Positions 56,407 through 64,000 of a DNA stretch of 64,000 nt are shown here, piece after piece (positions within the stretch are counted from its first letter, which is position 1; each line of letters opens with the position of its first letter). The notes beneath the pieces are model-generated. The model was not told where the DNA came from, searched no databases, and was given only the letters and a program-made list of their open reading frames with translations. A program made the position numbers and the translations under genes. Origin of the DNA: Telopea speciosissima (lineage: Eukaryota; Streptophyta; Magnoliopsida; Proteales; Proteaceae); NCBI RefSeq assembly GCF_018873765.1, contig NC_057925.1, positions 62,380,470-62,444,469 on the forward strand, given 5' to 3'.

Positions 56407-57479
56407 ATGGAGAAGCTAACAAAGAATCAAACATCAGGTAGAGGTCCAGAAACCGATTTTCTCCTACAGTGGGGGAACCGAAGGAGACTGCGCTGCGTGA
56501 AGATAAAAGAAGACGACGCATCAGAGAAATCCGATGGTGTGATTAGGAAGAAAATCACCTCTCGAGTTGATCGGCGTGTCGTCAGAGGGGAGAAAGAATC
56601 TCCTCTCCCTCCTCCGCAACCCAATCCCATTAACCGGTAACCTTCAAAATAACTTCAACCAAATTGGGTTGCAAGCATTGAAAATCCGAAAGGGAAAGGG
56701 AAAGGGAATGAAGACTTATTTTTTCTGATTCTGTTTGGTTTCAGGAACTCCGAGCCGGTGACGCTACCATCTACTGCAAGCGAGAATAGAAAGTCATCTT
56801 CGCCGGAGAAGGAGGACCGGTACTACACGACTAGAGGGTCTTTGGGTTTCGACGACAATGGCAAGATTTTCATGGATGCGGGAGAGGATAGAGGGGTTGT
56901 TTGGCCCAAGTTGTTTATTTCATTGTCAAGCAAAGAAAAAGAGGAGGATTTCATGGCGATGAAAGGCTGTAAGCTCCCTCAAAGGCCAAAGAAAAGGGCC
57001 AAGTTCATCCAGAAGAGTTTACTTGTAAGTACCCATCTGTTCCCACAACACCCCCAACTTCCTCTCAAGAAGTCCTATTTTTTTTTGGTGGATTTTTCCG
57101 ATTTTCTGATTTTGACTTATTTTGCTGTGGACGATGGGCGAATATGGTGGATTTTCCGCAGTTAGTGAGCCCCGGTGCATGGCTCTCTGATCTATGCCAA
57201 GAGAGATATGAAGTGAGGGAAAAGAAGACATCTAAGAAGGTACGGAATTGATCACATCTCTTCTCTACAGTCTACAAGAGGGGGAAAAAAAGAGAGGGGA
57301 GGTGGGGGGGGGGGGGGGGTGTCCGGATTCCAAAATCTTTTGGGTCTCTGTTTTTTCTTTGTTTTCCCCTCTTCATTAGTTGGTGGATTGCTTATTTTGG
57401 TGAATTTTTGTTCCTCCTGATAATGCAGAGACCAAGAGGATTGAAGGCCATGGGAAGCATGGAAAGCGATTCAGAATGA
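56407..57479 (+). CDS. DUF1639 family protein (4 coding exons)
   Basis: Coding exons are 56407-56636, 56745-57024, 57162-57239 and 57429-57479, all with GT-AG borders, giving 212 residues and ending at TGA. Residues 1-36 contain DFLLQWGNRRRLRCVKIK; 48-60 contain RKKITSRVDRRVV. The DUF1639 core starts at about 128 with VVWPKLFISLSSKEKEEDF, continues MKGCKLPQRPKKRAKFIQKS, then PGAWLSDLCQERYEVREKK in exon 3 and RPRGLKAMGSMESDSE at the C-terminus. This order and the SMESDSE ending are diagnostic for the plant-specific family; its function is unknown, and its basic KKRAK stretch suggests nuclear location. A leader intron (56100-56404) precedes exon 1. If it is spliced, an in-frame upstream ATG (56036) could add 22 residues. 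'aataaa' at 57664 is a candidate polyadenylation signal. Confidence 0.9.
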
Positions 57480-59060
57480 GAGACATTTCGTTTGGTTTTC
57501 GATTTTTGGGGGTTTTTTCCCCCTTCTTTATTTGGATTTTCAGAGGAGAGTTGTAAGTTGTTAGAGGCTATTAGCGAGGAAAATTGAAGAAATAGGGAGA
57601 AGATAGAGAAAGAGAGCAGTCTCCGTTGCTTCTGTACAAAATTGCTTTTGCTTTCCCCTTAGAAATAAAATGTTTCAATTTCTTCGGTAAACCCAAAAAG
57701 AAAAAAAAAGAGAGGTTGAGAAAAGAGAAATCTTTTGTTTTATAAATTTTCTTTTCTTTTTCTGTATTCTGAATCCGTTCCTTACCTACTGCCGATGATG
57801 ATAATGGTGATCTTTATTACGCGTCACACGGGTTACCCGGTGCTATCCAAGCAAGTATCCAAATGTGGTTTCCGTCGATTAAACCTAGACCATTTTTTGA
57901 TGTCTTGCTACCGCGGATCGGCAACACTATGGAAGCGAGAAAATCAGGAGAGAGCTTTGCATCACGGTGAAAGGGAAGAGATCCGGTGCAGGTGAGGAAA
58001 GATGGTATAGGGCAGGTACATGGTGTGGGCAGAGTGGTTTAGTTTATTATTATTGTGAGATGTGTTGTGTTGTGCTGAGTTGGGTTAGTTGATTTGAGAG
58101 GGGGGAGGGGCAGGTACGTGGGTGAGAAGGAAGATGGCTTTGGCTCTGCTACACCGTGGGAGAGAATCCGCTAAACTCCGAAAGTGGGTGTGATCCATCC
58201 AGCCTGATAATTTGCTCTGCTTGCTGCCATCGACACGACGGAGAGATGCTCAGTGAAGAGGGTTTTGGAAGGCGTTTCAATTTTTTCTGCAACTCATATT
58301 TTTTTTCTTCCTTGTAAATTTCCCCCTGATTCTGGTAATAGGTAATGGGTTGATGCTCAGCTCAGTTCTCGTGGTTCGATTTGCGAAAATGATTATGATG
58401 CAAGAAACGGTGCGTTTTGAAAGAATCTAGTGAAGACAGAGAGAGTAAAGGAATTGAATCTTGTAAAGGGTAGGGACTGAAATTTGAGAAAGTTTGGTTA
58501 AGAGGGAAAGAAGGGGAGGGAGATGAGATCGCAATTGGTAGAACTTGGAGGTGAGAAATGATAAGAAGAGAAGATAAAAGGAAAACTTTCTATCTTTAAA
58601 AGCTTGGAATCAACGTAACACGGCTAAAGGCTTTTCTTCATGCTTCAACGGTACCTGTTGTGGGTGGTGGAGGGGAAGAAGATTTAGCCTGTAGGGGGTG
58701 GGTGGTTGTGTTCCATTCTTTGGTATCCCCAAGTTCTCAACCGTCGAGTAAAAGACTTTAAAAGACTCTTCTTCGAAGTGTGAGGTGGCAACACCTCATA
58801 TTAGTGAAATGCTAGTAGCCCTACTCCCTACTCCCTGCTCTAGTCCTGGATGGGTGGGGCCAGTGGGTATTGTGGGGCATAATAAAAAGGGACTGACGAG
58901 AGCCCTCTTGTTCGAGGCGAACGGTGCATGACTGGGATTCCAACTTTGCAGCTACTACTCACACCACACAGGGAGAAAAGCAGTCACACTCCCTCCCATT
59001 CAAGGTTCAAGTAAGTATAATCGTTTCGAAAAAAGAAAAAAAAAAACCATAATCGACTTC
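57480..59060. other. 3' flank and intergenic DNA, no further gene
   Basis: After the 3' UTR, GA/GT-rich sequence without recognisable frames. A G-run of about 17 lies inside the third intron of the DUF1639 gene (about 57306-57321), just upstream of this stretch. Confidence 0.4.
57664..57669 (+). terminator. candidate polyadenylation signal of the DUF1639 gene
   Basis: 'aataaa' 185 bp after the stop codon, preceded by a T-rich stretch. Position and sequence only. Confidence 0.45.
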
Positions 59061-60300
59061 CATGTACTGTTTCAAAAATCAAAATCGGTTTGGTTCATTA
59101 GGATCATTATCAATCGCGATTAATCCCAATTTGAACGTTCTTGAGTGGTCAATTTTAGGGTTTTTAGGACTAGATGTTTGGTTTTTAAATCTAGGGACTG
59201 ATTCTGGTCAATTCCAATCTGATCCAGGTCCAAATACGAAAAGAGTTATTCAATCCTCGATGCTAATCCTTGATTCCATGGATTCTAATTTGGTTATGAT
59301 TTCCTTCTCACTTCCCCTAAATTTCTGATACTTCAAAAAAAAAAAAAAAAAAAAAAAAACTTTACCCTCAAAATTTTGTTACACCGATACAACTGATCTC
59401 ATACGGATTCCTAAAAGCATGGTCAAAATCAACATGAACCCTAAAAATGGGTCGATTCTTTAATAGGAAATCCGGTCTTGCGAACTCTAGTCCAATCCGA
59501 TCAGAGTAGGTGATTTGATTCTGATTCCTCAAACAATGTTCCCAGCTCGCCATCTGACTTCAGAGGCAGAATCAGCTGGAGATTGAATTATGAGAAAACA
59601 AGTGATTATCACCGTCCGTGAGCCAACCTAAGAAGAAAAGGTATCTAAGATGTTTAATGTAAAATACATAGCTATTTGGGGTTTGTGTGGGCCGGGGGAG
59701 GGGGAGGGGGCGGGGCAGGTGGCTCAACTCGTATTCTCTCTTCATGAAATTCGTCGTCTGAATCAAAACCCCCTCGTCGCCTAATAATCTTCCCTAAAAC
59801 AATGAATAAATTAAAAAGAAAAAGGCCTCAATAATCCTTTTATTTTTCTCAGCCTTCCATTCACTATATATGAATTACTCGAGGCAAAGGCAATATCTCG
59901 ACCTTCTCCTTGATATTGGACCATGGGGTCCATGTCCTCATTTTAAACAACAAACTCCATATGAGAGAGAGGCCAGAATCGATCCCAGCCGACGCCAATC
60001 CAGATCGAATCAAACTCGGTCTGGATTAGCCCTAGAATCGATGGGTAGATCCATAACCCTAGTTTCCATACAAGGATTGATCCAAACTGGATCAGCCTCG
60101 GCCAATTATGACCCAAATCAGCCGGATCCAATCCAATCTGATTTTTACATCCCTGGTCAGGACCCAAAACCACTGTTCATCCTTACCATATTCAATTTGT
60201 ATCTGGGGATGGTATCTAGAAACAGACCCCCTCCCTCTTCTTCTTTCAGTTAACTTCTCAATTAGGTCAACCGAGATATGGAACTGCAAGAACAAGAATG
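59061..60300. repeat. degenerate 'GATCC/AATCGG' repeats
   Basis: Mix of 'aaaatcggtttgg', 'ccaatctgatcc', 'gatccaaactggatcagcc' and 'atccaatctgattttt' words like those in the CAGGGTTTTAAA family, broken by a poly-A tract (59335-59359). Overlapping open frames on both strands arise from the repeats. No gene supported. Confidence 0.45.
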
Positions 60301-61433
60301 GACAAGTCTATGAAAACTGCTACTGATTATTCCAAACCAGAACCTGACGTTAATCTCCCACGCCGCATTTTGGGAGCTCACAAAGCCCAAAAATAAGGTT
60401 TCTTTCCTTTCATCTACATCCATCGGCTGTGCTGAATTCTGGGTTAGCATTGCCTCTGATGGTCAATCTCCATCAGGCAATGCTCCCTCTAGTAGTCTAG
60501 TGGGTAGTTATGCTGCAGTTTCAGTCTTCAGAGGGTAAAGCCGGGGTGTTTCAGTCTTCCATGGTATTGTTTCCTATGTCCATGGCTTCAGCAGTTAATA
60601 GTTCCAGGAGTAGCACAAGTGAGGTTTGCAGCTTGGATAGCTATCCTACAGAAGTGAGCAACTTAATGCTACACATCAACAATCTGTGCAGTTTTTATAG
60701 GTATCTGAAGTTACATATCTCAATGCTACACAAGAACAGTCAATTCCAGTCAGCTATTCAAATTTTACACCATTATAATTCACAGTAAAGAAGCAAATTC
60801 CTCAGGAGAACATAACTACTGGTCACCAAGTTTCTGACATGAACCAGAAGCACTCAATTTCCTCATCACTTAGTGACACCAGCAGTATTCATATCTGTTG
60901 TTAAACCAGAAAACATTATACGAGAATACACAATCCTGCATGGCCAAGTAGTAAGGTTAGAAGACTTGCTGCATTCATTTCTCATAGGCTAATGCTCTGC
61001 CTCCAAGTGTCTTCAGTGTCTGAACAAGATGATAGGGGTAACATATTGAATGACACCATCTTCAAGGAACACTAACAATATATCTTATAACTGCCACATA
61101 AAATCATCAAACACAATCAACTAGTGCGCCACTAGATGGGGGCAAGGTCCCTAGACTGGGCTAGGTAATAAACTATTAGGTCTATATGTAATATTGATAT
61201 AGCTCAAGAGAGGTTTATATTTTAGGTGCTCATGGAAAATGGATATGACCTCTAAATTATAATTTAATACATTTGAGTGATCAGAAGTGGGTGCTTTTTC
61301 ACGCTCTAAACCAAGAGTACAGTTTGAAAATTTATCGGCAAATTTGAATTCAATTTATGAGTTGGCTACTTCATGTCTAAAGAAATCTCACCAACACTAG
61401 GCAACATCTAACTATCTAAGATGTCTAACGGAA
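60301..61433. other. intergenic; a possible worn coding remnant at 60450-60720
   Basis: A frame with SEGKAGVFQSSMVLFPMSMA and NSSRSSTSEVCSLDSYPTEV looks more like protein than repeat, but I recognise no family and it is not continued on either side. Confidence 0.3.
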
Positions 61434-61673
61434 GCTTACTGACTTTCCCTATAATAAATAACCGGAAAGTGATAAATCTAGTTTCTGTTCCAAATACTTG
61501 AGATGAGACCAAGCTTACTGACTCTCCCTATACTAATAAATAACTGGAGAGTGATAAATCTGGTTCTGTTCCAAATACTTTAGATGAAACCAAGCTTACA
61601 GACTCTCCCTATAATAATAAATAACTGGAGAGTGATAAATCTGGCTTCTGTTCCAAATACTTGAGAAGAGACC
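61434..61673. repeat. three-unit tandem repeat, about 80 bp per unit
   Basis: Units at 61434-61512, 61513-61593 and 61594-61673 share 'agcttac.gact.tccctat', 'aataaataac.gga.agtgat', 'aaatct.g.ttctgttccaaa' and 'tactt.aga.ga.acc'. Units 2 and 3 are more alike than either is to unit 1. Non-coding. Confidence 0.88.
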
Positions 61674-62732
61674 GTCACATAAAGAAGTGCTTCTCCAGGG
61701 CTAAGGTCAAATGTGTCTTGAATATAGTCAAGGTCTTGTAAAGATATATTTCATGAATTCATATAATGTTTTAATTGAAATCTGTGAATTTTCACTCTTT
61801 CCAGCCAAGATGACCTAGATTTTACAACCATTAATACATTATGTAAATTACATTACTACTGTCAAAACATTATCATTTTGACAGCCAGATACACATTATA
61901 ATATATGTAAGGCACTTATCATACTCTCTTAGTCTATCTACATCAAAGTTGTCAAAAACTCTCTCTTTTACTATATTAGACTACAATAGTATCAAGGCGT
62001 GGCCTAGGCGTCCAGGATCCTTGGTCGCCTAGGCTGGTGCCTTGGTCCGCCTTGTTGGTGTCGCCTTGATTTTGGACCCTCTTCAATGCCTTAGTTGCCT
62101 TGATAACTATGATAGTTGCATCAGATCAGAGTCGATGATTTTTACAGATGAAAAGTTTATAATAACTCTTGGTGAAAACATCTCAACATAAGACAGGTGG
62201 CAGATGCATGAATACAACCAAATATTCAACTTTAAGGCACTTATCAGACTGAAGTCGCCCTAAACTTTGAAATTTTGATTTGTTGACCACCATCTTTGCA
62301 AAATGTAGCCATGATACTCCAATGAATACTCAAATAAGACTAAGGAATGCCTGTATTAAAAGTATCCTATATACAGGGTGAGCTTTTATTTTCCAATGTT
62401 CCAGCACGACATATGATTCATACCTTACATGTTCAAATCAGTCAGTTATGAAAATGTAAGATTCTCATAGGCTTGCTAGACACATCAGTGAACCTCAATC
62501 ACAAAGTTCCATCATAATAAAATAAGTAACTGAATAAATCAAAAAAGAGGAAATGAATACAATTCCATAGGGACTACTAAGAATCTAAGATGAAGAAAGG
62601 ACAAGATAAAAGAAAGATTGCATCCAACAAGATCACAGTCAAAACAAGAAAGTGCAAACTGCAAACCAAAAAGAAAGCACCAGAAAATGCCTAATAACCG
62701 CATAGCTTTTTACAGTTCACCTTTGTGATCTA
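61674..62732. other. intergenic, includes a 'ggcgcctagg' repeat
   Basis: Around 61990-62100 'aggcgtggcctaggcgtcca' and 'ttggtcgcctaggctggtgcc' form a short GC-rich repeat of the kind common in plant transposon remnants. The part next to 62732 is probably the 3' UTR of the minus-strand gene. Confidence 0.4.
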
Positions 62733-63808
62733 TTAACTCAAGGCTTTAGCAGCTTGAAGCATTTCCACTATGAGAGTCTTTACATCCCTACAAGAACCAG
62801 AAGAATAAAGTTATGAATAGTTCGAAAACCAGATCAGACTGTAGTCACTGGACAGTCAGTCACCCATAACTGTAGAACAGTCAAAATTACAATTCTAGTA
62901 GCCGTGATACAGCTAGTTCGCTGAAAACCGTCGACTTGGTCAAAGACCATCAGAACTAGATTGGACCATCAAACAGGGGATCAGACTAGCTGGTAATACC
63001 ATAGGCTATTTTAGAATAAATTAATGATATTCAAAATGAAATACAACAAAGTTGACAAATTTGAACACATCCTCCAACAGAACAAAGTAACCTTACCTTT
63101 TAGCCCACAACCCCACTTGGTGTTAAAAATTGGCCTATATAGCTGCTATCTTCATTATTGCTTTTAGGGTCAGACTGATGAACCAGATACTAGATTGTTA
63201 TAGCATCTACCACTGGCCAAAATAGCCCGACCTCCCATTTGTTTTCACAAACATTAGTTGTAAGTTGAAATAAAGTTATCACTGTTCCATATAACATAAC
63301 AGAAAGGAGGACGTGAAAAATACATACCTCCTTATTTGTCAATTACATGATACAAAAGCAGGGAGATTCTGACTTATGCGCAGAATTTAAAAATAAAGAA
63401 TCCAACAAAAAAGTATCCAAGACTCCAGGAAAAAAAAAAAAGGTGTTACCCCGACCACATGTATATAGACCAGAAAGAATTAATTCTTCATGTGATGCAT
63501 TTAACTAGCAGCCTTGCAGCCAGGAAGGGCCGAACATGGTTAAAATAATTTTCTCTGTCCCCAAGGGATTTTATAAATATATAAATGTGAGATAAGAAGT
63601 TATAGAGTGATATAGTTTATCTCACAAGTCAATTTTTATTTCAACAAAGCAATATTGAAGAGCAGATAAAAATGACTACAGATCAAATGACATTTCTCAG
63701 CAAGTAAAAACCTTTCCCATTCAGAAGAGCTAAATTGACTCACTTTCTATCCTCTGCACGTCTAGGAAAAGGTATCCGAAGCTTGAAAGTATTCCCTTGA
63801 TAACCAGC
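62733..63808 (-). CDS. last two exons of an unrecognised gene (partial)
   Basis: On the minus strand the penultimate exon 63744-63808 (acceptor 'tttttcttag', donor 'gtgagtca') and the final exon 62733-62787 (acceptor 'gttcttgtag') join in phase 2. Together they give AGYQGNTFKLRIPFPRRAED, then RKDVKTLIVEMLQAAKALS and a TAA stop. The intron is 956 bp. Three consensus splice signals, frame continuity and ordinary amino-acid composition make a real gene likely. I do not recognise the protein. Earlier exons would lie to the right, either in the remaining 190 bp (none seen) or beyond the window. No domain can be assigned from 39 residues. Confidence 0.6.
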
Positions 63809-63884
63809 CTAAGAAAAATGAAAAGTCAGAACAAAATAAAAGATAAATTTCCTAGGCAGTACTAAAAAAGGGGAAATGGTTTCT

Positions 63885-64000
63885 GTGGGGGAGCATGGCC
63901 CCTGCGCTCAGACACAAAGTGGGGGCAAAATGACCGCCCCACCCCCCATGAAAGGTGGAAATACCCACCCTGTTGATGCTCCTGTGCGCGCTCCCATTGG
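63885..64000. repeat. GC-rich MITE-like repeat cut by window edge
   Basis: 'gtgggggagcatggcccctg' to 'gcgcgctcccattgg', with inverted 'gggggagcatggcccctgcg' near the left and 'gatgctcctgtgcgcgctccc' near the right. Interior words 'ccccatgaaaggtggaaatacc' resemble the repeats at 13542 and 43828. Confidence 0.45.

Noticed and set aside
1..64000. CRISPR arrays, operons, rRNA or tRNA genes
   Set aside because: No regularly spaced repeats with unique spacers, no bacterial gene organisation, and I found no complete tRNA cloverleaf or rRNA sequence by eye.

Overview
This window looks like a nuclear chromosome segment from a flowering plant. It is AT-rich, the genes carry short GT-AG introns, and every protein I recognise has a typical angiosperm family. 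The species cannot be fixed from the sequence; nothing marks it as a grass, and a dicot or early-diverging angiosperm is a guess. Genes are sparse (roughly one per 10 kb) and the rest is built from decayed transposable elements, many nested.

Genes I regard as real: (1) 8516-9562 (+), a two-exon DUF6821-type single-pass membrane protein; (2) 21045-21428 (+), a type-1 protein phosphatase inhibitor-3 (INH3) with a probable 5'-UTR exon near 18.7 kb and a 2.3-kb leader intron; (3) 34310-35272 (+), a membrane-anchored MYB/SANT protein of the MAMYB type; (4) 40406-40585 (-), a 59-residue arabinogalactan peptide, overlooked by simple ORF length filters; (5) 56407-57479 (+), a four-exon DUF1639 protein; (6) the last two exons of an unrecognised gene on the minus strand, 62733-63808, running off or continuing toward the right edge. 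They are unrelated housekeeping or regulatory genes and do not form a pathway.

Mobile DNA by region. 0.7-3.8 kb: hairpin MITEs and a 2.0-kb TIR element. 11.7-18.2 kb: three TIR elements, each carrying a recognisable piece of a host gene: an exon of a TMEM185/Fragile-X-F-associated protein, histone H2A, and a PPR protein. 19.3-30.4 kb: four solo LTRs of one family, each with a 5-bp target duplication, one nested inside a TIR element that sits in the INH3 leader intron. One solo LTR interrupts one copy of a tandem duplication whose other copy preserves the empty site. 25.8-27.2 kb: a LINE remnant and a tandem duplication. 28.1-29.1 kb: a foldback element and a serpin C-terminal remnant. 34.06-34.28 kb: a dead alpha/beta-hydrolase exon immediately upstream of the MAMYB gene. 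37.6-42.7 kb: two LINE remnants, the second with an intact RNase H reading frame and a 15-bp target duplication. 47-56 kb: an LTR-like remnant, a TRIM-like tandem LTR unit, TIR elements and two minus-strand LINE fragments. 59-62 kb: degenerate repeats and a 3 x 80-bp tandem array.

The most distinctive theme is repeated gene-fragment capture by unrelated TIR transposon types within about 7 kb (Pack-TYPE behaviour). A second theme is a set of unusually well-preserved insertion records (target duplications, an empty site, nested insertions) that allow the order of events to be read.
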